Positions 47,732 through 55,447 of a DNA stretch of 64,000 nucleotides are shown here, piece by piece. The stretch covers positions 56,045 to 120,044 of the forward strand of contig CAZWAP010000002.1 in the NCBI GenBank assembly GCA_964632005.1, in the 5' to 3' direction. Source of the stretch: CAZWAP01 sp964632005 (GTDB taxonomy: Bacteria; Planctomycetota; Phycisphaerae; Sedimentisphaerales; Anaerobacaceae). Each line of letters begins with the position of its first letter. Positions within the stretch are counted from its first letter, which is position 1. The notes under the pieces are model-generated. The model was not told where the DNA came from. It worked only from the letters and a program-made list of their open reading frames with translations, and did not search any database. The position numbers and the translations under genes were made by a program.

Positions 47732-48481
47732 ATGGCAGGTCATTCCCACTGGGCAGGAATTAAGTATAAAAAAGCCGCAAACGACGCAAGACGCGGCAAG
47801 ATATGGAGCAAGATCGCCCGTATGATCATAGTTGCGGCCAAGAACGGCGGCGGCGACCCCGGCGCTAATCTCGCCCTCAGATACGCCATCGACAAGGCAA
47901 AGGCCGCAAATATGCCCAAGGACACCATCGAAAAGGCCATCAAAAGGGGCACGGGCAATTTGGAGGGCTCAAGCTTCGAGGAGGTCCTTTACGAGGGTTA
48001 CGGGCCCAGCGGGGTTGCGATTATGGTCGAGGCACTGACCGACAACCGCAATCGCACCGGCCCCGAGATCAAGAGGCTCTTCGAGAGACACGGCGGGTCA
48101 CTCGGTACGAGTGGATGCGTCAACTGGATGTTCAGCAAGAAAGGCCTGATCACCGTCAGGGCCGCCAACGCAGATGAAGAAGAGTTGCTGGAGATCGCCC
48201 TGAACGCCGGTGCGGACGATTTGCAGAATACCGGCCAGCTTTTCGAGATAACCTGCAAACCAGAGGTCTTCGAGCAACTCAAGAAGGTCCTCGCCGAGAA
48301 GGACATAGCCACCGAGGTCGCCGAGGTATCGATGGTACCACAGAATACGGTGGAGATAACCGACCGGGCCGTCGCCAAGAAAATCGTCTCACTTATGGAT
48401 GCCTTCGAGGACCACGACGACGTTCAGAACACCTACGCTAACTTCGATATACCCGACGAGATTGCCGCTGAGCTATCCTGA
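47732..48481 (+). CDS. yebC: YebC/PmpR-family protein (TACO1-like)
   Basis: This 249-residue protein starts MAGHSHWAGIKYKKAANDAR, the near-invariant family opening (usual form MAGHSKWANIKHRK). GGGDPGANLALRYAIDKAKA, NMPKDTIEKAIKRGTG, YEGYGPSGVAIMVEALTDNR and GSLGTSGCVNWMFSKKG are also classic. Family members were called transcription regulators, and recent work ties them to translation of polyproline tracts. An AGGAGCAAGA ribosome site supports the start. It is monocistronic. Confidence 0.96.
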   Translation: MAGHSHWAGIKYKKAANDARRGKIWSKIARMIIVAAKNGGGDPGANLALRYAIDKAKAANMPKDTIEKAIKRGTGNLEGSSFEEVLYEGYGPSGVAIMVEALTDNRNRTGPEIKRLFERHGGSLGTSGCVNWMFSKKGLITVRAANADEEELLEIALNAGADDLQNTGQLFEITCKPEVFEQLKKVLAEKDIATEVAEVSMVPQNTVEITDRAVAKKIVSLMDAFEDHDDVQNTYANFDIPDEIAAELS

Positions 48482-48529
48482 GATTACGCGGGGATTTGTT
48501 GGTGGTTGGCGTTTGCAACTTATTGTCAA

Positions 48530-48546
48530 ATAAGCACTTGCGCAAC
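48530..48546 (+). repeat. 17-bp direct repeat, copy 2 (downstream of yebC)
   Basis: ATAAGCACTTGCGCAAC, differing from copy 1 (47593-47609) at one base. Its first bases form the 3' arm of a CTTATT/AATAAG stem. Confidence 0.5.
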
Positions 48547-48777
48547 CTCGTCAAATTGGAGGACCGGGTATTCGAATTAGAAGCGAGTTTATGAGCATCG
48601 AGGAGTTCAGGCTGGGTCTGAGCAGACCGGCAGTTGCCGTTTTGAAGATTGCTGATCGTTTCGAGTTTCACCTCTGTGCCGCGGATTTCAACACAAAGAC
48701 CAGCTGCTCGGCGCCAAGTTTCGCTGTAGGGCCAAATTGTGCCCGCAATTAACATTTCAAACTGCTCGCAGCTGACT

Positions 48778-48783
48778 TATAAT
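48778..48783 (+). promoter_or_regulatory. Probable -10 element before ECF sigma operon
   Basis: TATAAT 38 bases before the ATG at 48822. The -35 area (TTTCAA, 17 bases upstream) is weak. Confidence 0.35.
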
Positions 48784-48821
48784 ATTGCGATTCCTTTTTT
48801 CCGCGGTTGGGTTGGTGTGGT

Positions 48822-49433
48822 ATGGTTGACGACTTGACTAAACTCGACGACGCAGAGCTGCTTTCTCGCTATGCCGCGGGCGAGGAGGCTGCGTTTCGTG
48901 AGATTGTAAATCGTTATAAGAACAGCCTTTACGCCTTTTTGAAGCAGTTTCTCAACAGGCCCGACCTGGTCGAAGACGTCTTCCAGGAAACGTTTCTCCA
49001 GCTATTCACCAGCCGTGAGAGTTTCGACCGGAGCCGGCCGTTGCGACCGTGGCTGTTCACCATCGCCGCGAACAAGGCCAAGGATGCACTGCGAAAATGG
49101 CAGAGGACGGCCGCGGTACCCATCGGCACTATTGCCGATTCGGAGGAGCTTTCCTTCGGCGACGTGCTTAATGCCCTGACCTCCGATAGCATAATGCCAT
49201 CCGAAAATCTCGAGAAGACCGAGACCGCCCTGCGCGTCGAGCAGGTTATAGCGAATATGCCGGAGAACCTCAGGGAGATCCTCATCCTGGCCTATTTTAA
49301 CAAATTTTCTTACAAACAAATGGCGGAGATACTCAGTATACCCATAGGTACGGTCAAAAGTAGGCTTCACACTGCCGTTGGTCGTTTTGCGAAAGACTGG
49401 AAAGCATCTGATGGGGATAAGGAGACGGCATGA
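48822..49433 (+). CDS. ECF-type RNA polymerase sigma factor
   Basis: This 203-residue product starts at the ATG at 48822. Sigma-2: LSRYAAGEEAAFREIVNRYK, DLVEDVFQETFLQLFTSRES, LRPWLFTIAANKAKDALRKW. Sigma-4: MPENLREILILAYFNKFSYK then QMAEILSIPIGTVKSRLHTA. It resembles the RpoE-like ECF group. The gene is coupled (ATGA overlap) to an unusual anti-sigma candidate that carries a pseudopilin-like periplasmic part. The regulated genes are unknown. Confidence 0.93.
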   Translation: MVDDLTKLDDAELLSRYAAGEEAAFREIVNRYKNSLYAFLKQFLNRPDLVEDVFQETFLQLFTSRESFDRSRPLRPWLFTIAANKAKDALRKWQRTAAVPIGTIADSEELSFGDVLNALTSDSIMPSENLEKTETALRVEQVIANMPENLREILILAYFNKFSYKQMAEILSIPIGTVKSRLHTAVGRFAKDWKASDGDKETA

Positions 49434-50431
49434 GTTCGGTTAGCGACGATCAAAAAGAGTTGTTGTTTGACTATTCATTAGGCCTCACCTCGGAGGCCGA
49501 GACCGCACGAGCCAAAGCCCTGATTGCCTCCAATTCGGAAGCCGCCGAGATATACAACAGTCTCAGGGCTGTATTTGCACCCCTGGAGAGTTTGGAACTG
49601 CAGAAGTGCCCGGAGGAGCTTGCCGAGCGCACCATTGCTCGTATTGCAAGCCTTGCAAACTCCGGCCATCGAGATCTGGACCGGCTGATTGCCGCAGAGC
49701 AGGTCCGCCCTGCGACTGCCAAGCTCTGGTCCTGGCGCAACTTAGGTGAGGTAGTTGCGGTCGCAGCCGCAGTCCTGCTTATTGCGACAATCCTACTGCC
49801 CGTGATGGGAAGGCAGCGCCAGGCCTACTGGAAGCAGCGCTGCCAGAGCCAGTTGAGCAGCATTTTTCGCGGCCTGAGCAGTTACGTGGCGGACCACGAT
49901 GGACGCCCGCCGGCGGTTACGGTCCAGCCGGGCCAGCGATGGAATACCCGCCGCATCTACCTGCCTGTCAAGCTCGGATACATAAAGAACGTTGCCGTAT
50001 TTGTTTGTCCGGGCAGGAGCCGTGGTGGTATTTCAACCTTTGACACGTCAACCGCCACCGAGTACGACGATTTCCCCACCAGAGACTACATAACGTACAG
50101 CCCCCGCAAGCCATGTCCGGATGCCCTCAAGAAGCGTGGTCTTTGCGCCGGTCCCATCCTCGCGGACAGAAATCCGATCTTCGACGAGCCTTCGTTCGTC
50201 GCCTTCAGGAAGCAACTGAACCAGATACTGCTCACGATCAACAGCAGGAATCACCGCGGCAAGGGCCAGAATCTCCTCTATGGCGATGGACACGTGCAAT
50301 TCTTTACGACGCGTCACGTCGGCAGCACGGACGACGACATATTTGCTGTAAGAGAAATGTGTTGCGGCCTGGAACTCGGCGAGCGCGAGGTACTTCCTAC
50401 CTCTGAGGGTGACATTTTTCTGGCCCCGTAG
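49430..50431 (+). CDS. Anti-sigma-like protein fused to a pseudopilin/H-X-DG domain
   Basis: This 333-residue protein has three parts. Residues 1-95 are a cytoplasmic helical region like an anti-sigma domain (DQKELLFDYSLGLTSEAETA; CPEELAERTIARIASL) but without the H-x3-C-x2-C zinc site. Residues 103-125 form a membrane helix ending LLPVMGRQRQAYWKQRCQSQ, then LSSIFRGLSSYVADHDGRPP. That run closely follows the planctomycete pseudopilin pattern (LLPALxxAREKARRxxCxxNLRQIGxALxxYxxDxxGxxP). Residues 130-333 are periplasmic and contain NHRGKGQNLLYGDGHVQFF (His275), a one-residue-longer form of the H-X9-DG motif. The prepilin peptidase site is missing. Coupled to the ECF gene, it probably holds the sigma factor and senses something outside. 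Confidence 0.8.
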   Translation: MSSVSDDQKELLFDYSLGLTSEAETARAKALIASNSEAAEIYNSLRAVFAPLESLELQKCPEELAERTIARIASLANSGHRDLDRLIAAEQVRPATAKLWSWRNLGEVVAVAAAVLLIATILLPVMGRQRQAYWKQRCQSQLSSIFRGLSSYVADHDGRPPAVTVQPGQRWNTRRIYLPVKLGYIKNVAVFVCPGRSRGGISTFDTSTATEYDDFPTRDYITYSPRKPCPDALKKRGLCAGPILADRNPIFDEPSFVAFRKQLNQILLTINSRNHRGKGQNLLYGDGHVQFFTTRHVGSTDDDIFAVREMCCGLELGEREVLPTSEGDIFLAP

Positions 50432-50767
50432 TTCTGCGGTATCACGTTCCACTTTTTCCCATCCTTGTAACGGCTTTTCAGCCACGAGTGGCTGAGCTTG
50501 CGGCCGGCCGCGGCACCCGGTGAGTGTGCAGGCATTCTCGGCTGAGACCTGAAGCACGTCGTACAGTCGGAATACCCCCGAAAAAAAGGCCCGACGCTAT
50601 AATTCAGCGGTGCTTGGCTCTGCCCCGGATAGCTACTGCCGGCAGTGGTCCCGGGGAAAATCTGTGCCTTTGTTTGAAGAAAACAGCCTCCGGAGGTGTA
50701 TATTATTGTAACGAAGTAGCCGGTCAGTTATGATCGACAAAGTCTTTGTGGTTTTGGAGCGCCGGAA
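50432..50767. other. Structured leader region before ECF-YbjQ-NfeD-SPFH operon
   Basis: This region contains a TATAAT at 50598-50603 and a strong extended hairpin at 50623-50656 (CCCCGG/CCGGGG enclosing the palindrome ACTGCC-GGCAGT). GGAG upstream of the TTG start of the sigma gene ends the region. No protein supported. Confidence 0.4.
50623..50656 (+). repeat. Extended palindromic hairpin in leader
   Basis: CCCCGG (50623-50628) pairs with CCGGGG (50651-50656). The centre is ACTGCC-GGCAGT (50635-50646), a perfect 12-bp palindrome. It lies just after a TATAAT and 112 bases before the sigma start. Confidence 0.5.
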
Positions 50768-51355
50768 TTGACGAGCCTGTGCCAAGATGAGCTGGCTGCG
50801 ATTCAACGCTGTCGGAGGGGGTCAAGACAGGCGTTCGAGGTTCTCGTTAACAGGTATATGAAAGACGCCTATTTTATCGCGTTGGGCCTCGTCGGAAACC
50901 GGGACGACGCGCTGGATCTTTCGCAGGAGGCTTTCGTTCGGGCGTACAGAAACATAAGGCACATCAGGCCCGGCTGCCGATTCTTCCCGTGGTTCTACCA
51001 GATCCTCAAGAATCTTTGCATCAGCCATCTTAGAAGAGCAAGACTCAGGTCGACGCGCTCGCTCGACGGCGATGATTGCCCGGTTGTGCCCGTCGCTGCC
51101 GATTCCTGCACACCTGATGTCCTCGCCGGGAAAAATGAGATAAGAGAGAAAATCTGGCGGGCCATTTACAAACTCGACCACAAGCACCGCGAGGTGATCA
51201 TATTGAGGCACTTCCGCAACATGTCATACGAGCAGATCGCCGAGGCGATTTTCTGTAACAAGGGCACCGTCACGAGTCGGCTGTACTATGCCCGGAAAAA
51301 ACTCAAAGAACTGTTGTCAGAAGAGAAAGGAGGTGGCACAGGTGGGATGCGATGA
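50768..51355 (+). CDS. ECF-type RNA polymerase sigma factor
   Basis: This 195-residue product begins at a TTG at 50768 with GGAG twelve bases upstream; no earlier in-frame ATG fits. Sigma-2: FEVLVNRYMKDAYFIALGLV, DDALDLSQEAFVRAYRNIRH, FPWFYQILKNLCISHLRRAR. Sigma-4: LDHKHREVIILRHFRNMSYE then QIAEAIFCNKGTVTSRLYYA. Its stop overlaps the following zinc anti-sigma gene. It heads an operon of membrane-quality proteins (YbjQ, NfeD, SPFH), suggesting an envelope-stress role. Confidence 0.92.
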   Translation: MTSLCQDELAAIQRCRRGSRQAFEVLVNRYMKDAYFIALGLVGNRDDALDLSQEAFVRAYRNIRHIRPGCRFFPWFYQILKNLCISHLRRARLRSTRSLDGDDCPVVPVAADSCTPDVLAGKNEIREKIWRAIYKLDHKHREVIILRHFRNMSYEQIAEAIFCNKGTVTSRLYYARKKLKELLSEEKGGGTGGMR

Positions 51356-51788
51356 TCAGAAAGAGCTCCTGATGGGCTACCTGGACAACGAGCTGACAGA
51401 CGAGCAAAGACAACAGCTCGAGCAACACCTGGCCGGTTGCCCCGATTGTGCCCGTGAACTCGAGGACTTCAAGAAACTCAAGGAGATCACCGACGAAGTC
51501 GCGCTACTCGAGCCGGAGGACCGCGTCTGGCGGGATTACTGGGCCGGAGTATACAACCGCATAGAGCGCGGCGTTGGCTGGGCCCTGTTCTCGGTGGCCG
51601 GCATTGCCCTGGCAATCTACGGCGGTTTCAAGGCAATCGAGCAGATCATAAGAGACCCGGAGATCGAGATGCTGCTGAAGGTCGGCCTGCTCGCACTTGT
51701 AGCGGGGCTGGCCATACTTTTCGTCTCCGCACTGCGGGAAAGGATTTATTTCTGGAAAAGAGACCGCTACAAAGACGTAAGGAGATAA
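51342..51788 (+). CDS. Zinc-binding anti-sigma factor (zf-HC2 type)
   Basis: This is 148 residues from the GTG at 51342, which has a near-perfect AAAGGAGGT ribosome site inside the end of the sigma gene. The cytoplasmic part reads CDDQKELLMGYLDNELTDEQ and HLAGCPDCARELEDF, the H-x3-C-x2-C zinc site of ZAS proteins. Two membrane helices follow (WALFSVAGIALAIYGGFKAI; VGLLALVAGLAILFVSAL). It should bind the ECF sigma just upstream. There is little periplasmic mass, so signal input may come through the membrane or a partner. Confidence 0.9.
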   Translation: MGCDDQKELLMGYLDNELTDEQRQQLEQHLAGCPDCARELEDFKKLKEITDEVALLEPEDRVWRDYWAGVYNRIERGVGWALFSVAGIALAIYGGFKAIEQIIRDPEIEMLLKVGLLALVAGLAILFVSALRERIYFWKRDRYKDVRR

Positions 51789-51792
51789 GAAA

Positions 51793-52107
51793 ATGCTGCT
51801 TTCGACCACGCACACGATACCCGGCAAGAGAATCGTCAAGCACCTGGGCTTGGCAAAGGGCAACACCATCCGAGCGAGGCACATCGGAAGGGACATTATG
51901 GCCCTGCTGCGTCACATAGTGGGCGGCGAGATCGCCGACTACACTAAGATGATGGCTGAATCCCGCGAGCAGGCCCTCGACAGGATGATCGAGGACGCGA
52001 AAAAGAAGGGGGCCAACGCCGTGGTCGATGTGAGCTTCACCACCTCTATGATAATGGGTGGGGCATCGGAAATACTGGCGTACGGTACCGCCGTGATAGT
52101 TGACTAA
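51793..52107 (+). CDS. YbjQ-family (DUF74) protein
   Basis: This 104-residue protein starts MLLSTTHTIPGKRIVKHLGL and contains GNTIRARHIGRDIMALLRHI, VGGEIADYTKMMAESREQAL, and GANAVVDVSFTTSMI. These are the usual YbjQ blocks; family members form pentameric rings and have no assigned biochemical role. TAAGGAGATAAG is the ribosome site. The gene begins only four bases after the anti-sigma stop, so it is certainly in the operon. Confidence 0.92.
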   Translation: MLLSTTHTIPGKRIVKHLGLAKGNTIRARHIGRDIMALLRHIVGGEIADYTKMMAESREQALDRMIEDAKKKGANAVVDVSFTTSMIMGGASEILAYGTAVIVD

Positions 52108-52160
52108 GATGCTGCCGGGAGCTGCAAGGCCCGAATAGTTCAAATGAAAGGTTGGGCAAA

Positions 52161-52622
52161 ATGTTTGGAGCAATAAGAGAGTATCTAAGGCCGGAACTGG
52201 TATGGTTTCTGGTGGGACTGGGCTTGCTGCTGCTCGAGTTCGTCATGCCGGGCTTGATTGTGTTTTTCTTCGGTCTGGGGGCCTGCATCGTCGCCATGGT
52301 TTGCCTGGTGACCGAGGCCAGCATCAACACCCAGCTGATGATATTCATCGGGTCGTCGATCCTGTCGCTTTTGCTGCTGCGGAGTTGGCTCAAGGGCGTC
52401 TTCCTCGGTCATACCACATCGAAGCAGGACCTCGGGGAGAACCTCGAAGACTTCATCGGGCACAGGGCCGTCGTCAAGGAGAAGATCGTCCCGAAACTCG
52501 GCGGCAAGGTCGAGTTCCACGGCACCAACTGGGCCGCCCAGGCCGACGAGCAAATCGAAGCAGGGACCGTCGTGGAGATCGTTGCGAAGGACAATATAAC
52601 ACTCAAAGTCAAGGCTCTCTAA
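52161..52622 (+). CDS. NfeD-like membrane protein
   Basis: This 153-residue protein has three membrane helices in the first 80 residues (PELVWFLVGLGLLLLEFVMP; LIVFFFGLGACIVAMVCLVT; LMIFIGSSILSLLLLRSW). A C-terminal OB-fold domain follows (about 95-150, DFIGHRAVVKEKIVPKLGGK, VEFHGTNWAAQADEQIEAGT). It is the short NfeD/YbbK form without the ClpP-like protease domain. NfeD proteins pair with SPFH/stomatin proteins to organise membrane patches; the SPFH gene follows 20 bases later. Confidence 0.93.
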   Translation: MFGAIREYLRPELVWFLVGLGLLLLEFVMPGLIVFFFGLGACIVAMVCLVTEASINTQLMIFIGSSILSLLLLRSWLKGVFLGHTTSKQDLGENLEDFIGHRAVVKEKIVPKLGGKVEFHGTNWAAQADEQIEAGTVVEIVAKDNITLKVKAL

Positions 52623-52642
52623 ACGGAAGAAAGGAGACGAGC

Positions 52643-53603
52643 ATGTTGGCATTAGCATCCGAAGTACTGACGGTCATCCTGGCTGGCGTACTGGTACTGG
52701 CCTTCATCGCGCTGCTGCTGAGCGTCAAGATAGTGCCCCAGAAGGTGGCCTATATAGTCGAGCGGCTTGGCAAGTATTACGCCACCTTTGACGCAGGCTT
52801 CCACATCCTGGTGCCGTTCATCGATAAGGTCGCGTACAAGCACACGCTCAAGGAGCAGGCCGTCGACGTCCCGCCGCAGCAATGCATCACCAAGGACAAC
52901 ATCGCCGTAGAGGTCGACGGCATATTGTATATGCAGGTTGTCGACCCGCAGAAGGCCTCTTACGGTATCGACAACTACCGATTTGCGGCCACGCAGCTGG
53001 CCCAGACGACTATGAGGAGCGTTATGGGCAAGCTCGACCTTGACAAGACCTTTGAGGAGCGGGAGAACATAAACAGCGTAATTGTCGACGCGGTGGACAA
53101 GGCGTCGGACCCGTGGGGCGTGAAGGTCACGCGGTACGAGGTGAAGAACATTCTGCCTCCCCAGAGCATCAAGGACGCGATGGAAAAGCAGATGCGAGCC
53201 GAGCGGGAGAAGCGTGCCGCGATTGCCGAGTCGGAGGGCGACAGGCAGGCGAGGATAAACCGCGCAGAAGGCCAGAAGCGGGAAATGATTGCCAGATCGG
53301 AGGGCGAGAAGCAGCGTCGGATCAATGAGGCGGAGGGCCGAGCCGTCGAGATCCAGAAGGTTGCGGAGGCCACGGCGAACGGTATTCGTGAAATCGCCAA
53401 GGGCATAAACGAAAAGGGGGGGGTTGAACGCCGTGAATCTCAGAATCGCCGAGCAGTACCTCAACGAATTCGGAAAGCTTGCGGGGACAAACAACTCGAT
53501 CATCATCCCCACGAATCTGGCCGACATAGCTGGGATCATAAAGGCCGCTGCCTCCGTCATCAAAGACCAGAGCCCCGCTGAGAGTGGCGCCGCGGCACAG
53601 TAA
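52643..53603 (+). pseudogene. SPFH/band 7 protein (QmcA-like), frameshifted at a G8 tract
   Basis: Residues 1-258 read as a complete SPFH protein: one N-terminal membrane helix (LTVILAGVLVLAFIALLLSV), the SPFH core (YIVERLGKYYATFDAGFHIL; VDGILYMQVVDPQKASYGID; TTMRSVMGKLDLDKTFEER), and a long Ala/Glu coiled coil (EKRAAIAESEGDRQARINRA). After KGINEKGG the frame breaks at eight Gs (53416-53423). Read straight, the protein ends at 53581 with 54 unrelated residues. Removing one G restores AVNLRIAEQYLNEFGKLAGT and SIIIPTNLADIAGIIKAAAS, the normal family end, with a stop at 53601-53603. This is either a sequencing error, a true mutation or phase variation. It is the NfeD partner. Confidence 0.85.
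53416..53423 (+). repeat. Homopolymer tract of eight Gs at frameshift site
   Basis: The G8 run lies exactly where the SPFH reading frame shifts by one base relative to its conserved C-terminus. Seven Gs would restore the full protein. Confidence 0.85.
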
Positions 53604-53679
53604 TCAAGCTGGGCGAGCCGGACAGGCCTTCTGCGGACCTGTCGGCAGAAGCGCCCCGCCTGCAAGAAGGAAGCCGAAT

Positions 53680-53940
53680 ATGAACCTTTTCGACAAGATA
53701 TGTGCGGCCCTGGCGTTCGTTCTCGGGATTATCCTGCTGCTGTTAGGCGTGGTTGGAACGTTCACAGGCTGCCGGGCCCACTTTGCGCTGCCGCCCATAG
53801 TTGGAGCCGTCCCCGCTCTGGTAGGCTGGGGCATCATCAAGCCAGTCGTGGTGGCCTGGAGGCGCTCGGTTGAGGGGCCGGGTTCGGACGTGCCGGCATC
53901 CTCGGGTTACGAGTTCCCGACGGACCAGCCCGGCGAATGA
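53680..53940 (+). CDS. Small two-helix membrane protein at end of SPFH operon
   Basis: This 86-residue product starts at the ATG at 53680, behind AAGAAGGAAG. Two membrane helices (about 9-28, AALAFVLGIILLLLGVVGTF; about 38-58, LPPIVGAVPALVGWGIIKPV) are followed by a short polar tail. It lies 76 bases after the SPFH gene and is likely co-transcribed. No known family. Confidence 0.6.
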   Translation: MNLFDKICAALAFVLGIILLLLGVVGTFTGCRAHFALPPIVGAVPALVGWGIIKPVVVAWRRSVEGPGSDVPASSGYEFPTDQPGE

Positions 53941-54038
53941 AAACGCCTGGCAAGTGGGTTCCAGGTAGTGTGAAAGGCAGATAGGTTTTGCCGTGCGGGC
54001 CCGGATCGGATAAGATCGGGCCGGACAAAGGTGTTGCA

Positions 54039-55178
54039 ATGGTCGGTATCATCTCCAGGCCGAATACCCAGCAGAAATTGGAAATTCTCAGTGCCGAGTC
54101 GCGGTACGATCTGGCCTGCGCGTGCAGCACACACAGGGATGAGCACCGCAGGCGCGGTGCCGACGGCCGATGGATATACCCCGTGGCTCTTCCTAACGGC
54201 CGGAAGGCTACCCTCTTCAAGACCCTTCTGTCGAACGTCTGCACACACGACTGCAAGTACTGCCCCCTTCGTGCCCAGCGAGGTCTGCCCAGATGCACCC
54301 TCGGCCTTGAAGAAACCGCCCGCGTTTTCCTCGACTACTACCGCCAGAAAAAGGTCTTCGGCCTTTTTCTAAGCTCCGGTGTAGTCAAATCGCCCGATGC
54401 CACTATGCAGCGGTTGAACGACGTGGCTGGAATCCTGCGAAAAAAGTATGCGTTCAAAGGCTATATTCACCTAAAGGTCATCCCGGGCGCTTCCGATGCG
54501 GCCATAGAGCAGGCCGTCTCGCTTGCCGATGCGGTTTCACTCAACATTGAAACTCCGGGTCCCGAGTACCTGGCGCGTCTATCGAGCGGCAAGGATTATC
54601 TGCGTGACATTGTCGGGCCTATGAAGCTTATCAGCGCGTTGACGGCCCCCGGCAGCAGGTATCACGGCGTAAAGCACACGACCCAGTTCGTCGTCGGTGC
54701 CGCTGGAGAGTCGGATGCCAGGATCGTCAAGTACACCTTCGCCCTTTACAAGCGGCTCGGCCTCAACCGCGTTTACTTCTCCGCCTACCAGAAGGGACTC
54801 GGTGACGGGTCCATACCCGGCGAAAACGCAGGCGATACCGGCCCGACCGACCCCTTGACCCGTGAGCATCGACTCTACCAGGTTGACTTCCTGCTGCGCA
54901 AGTACGGCTTCAAGGAGCAGGATATTGTCTTCGAGCAAGACGGTAACCTATCCTTGACCACCGATCCCAAGGAGGCCTGGGCGCTGGCCAACCCACACAG
55001 GTTCCCCGTTGATGTCAACCGTGCCTCGAAGTGGGACCTGCTCCGCGTGCCGGGGCTCGGCCCGATTACGGTAAGCAGGATTCTTGCTCACCGCCGGGAC
55101 CGCCGGCTAAGAAGCATCGAAGATATACCCGGGGCGGGCGCACTGCTGAGAAAGGCCGAGAAATACCTGGCTTTCTGA
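54039..55178 (+). CDS. Radical SAM protein of the UDG-linked DNA repair/modification family
   Basis: This 379-residue protein has the radical SAM cluster CTHDCKYC (C-x3-C-x2-C) near residue 70. The surrounding sequence LSNVCTHDCKYCPLRAQRGL and GLFLSSGVVKSPDATMQRL match the TIGR03916 family. It is usually encoded with a uracil-DNA-glycosylase-like protein (TIGR03915). The C-terminus (about 325-379) has tandem helix-hairpin-helix features (VNRASKWDLLRVPGLGPITV; IEDIPGAGALLRKAEKYL), suggesting DNA binding. The reaction is unknown. No glycosylase partner is adjacent here. The ATG at 54039 is the likeliest start; an earlier in-frame codon at 53988 adds 17 odd residues. Confidence 0.9.
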   Translation: MVGIISRPNTQQKLEILSAESRYDLACACSTHRDEHRRRGADGRWIYPVALPNGRKATLFKTLLSNVCTHDCKYCPLRAQRGLPRCTLGLEETARVFLDYYRQKKVFGLFLSSGVVKSPDATMQRLNDVAGILRKKYAFKGYIHLKVIPGASDAAIEQAVSLADAVSLNIETPGPEYLARLSSGKDYLRDIVGPMKLISALTAPGSRYHGVKHTTQFVVGAAGESDARIVKYTFALYKRLGLNRVYFSAYQKGLGDGSIPGENAGDTGPTDPLTREHRLYQVDFLLRKYGFKEQDIVFEQDGNLSLTTDPKEAWALANPHRFPVDVNRASKWDLLRVPGLGPITVSRILAHRRDRRLRSIEDIPGAGALLRKAEKYLAF

Positions 55179-55303
55179 GCATGCTGGGAGATCTTGTATC
55201 GAGCGTCGGGCAAGAGATGGAGGTCACCGAAGGCATCGGCCGACGAGGCCGCCGATCGAGTCAACCGCGTCCGAAAGCGGGCCAAATATTTTTCAAATTC
55301 ATC

Positions 55304-55331
55304 TTGCCCAACGCGTGCCCGTTTATATAAT
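55304..55331 (+). promoter_or_regulatory. Sigma-70 promoter of the polyamine operon
   Basis: TTGCCC (55304-55309), a 16-base spacer and a perfect TATAAT (55326-55331). The predicted leader to pdaD is about 110 bases and contains a 5-bp hairpin (ACCGG-accac-CCGGT) and a CCCTCGAGGG palindrome. Confidence 0.6.
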
Positions 55332-55447
55332 TCGCGCGCCGAATCTGGTTATTATCAAGTGCAACCGGACCACCCGGTCAAGATGTTGCGTTAGGGCTGC
55401 CCTCGAGGGCCGCTCTGACCAAGTGTCGTCTGTGATGGAGGCAAAAT

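Larger units (their letters stand above)
48482..48821. other. Non-coding region between yebC and ECF sigma gene
   Basis: This region contains the second 17-bp direct repeat (48530-48546), which overlaps a CTTATT-gtca-AATAAG hairpin, and a TATAAT at 48778-48783 before the sigma gene. No protein is supported. Confidence 0.4.

Noticed and set aside
48560..48590. GGGTATTCGAATTAG, vaguely like a tRNA T-arm
   Set aside because: No acceptor stem, D-arm or anticodon arm can be built around it.
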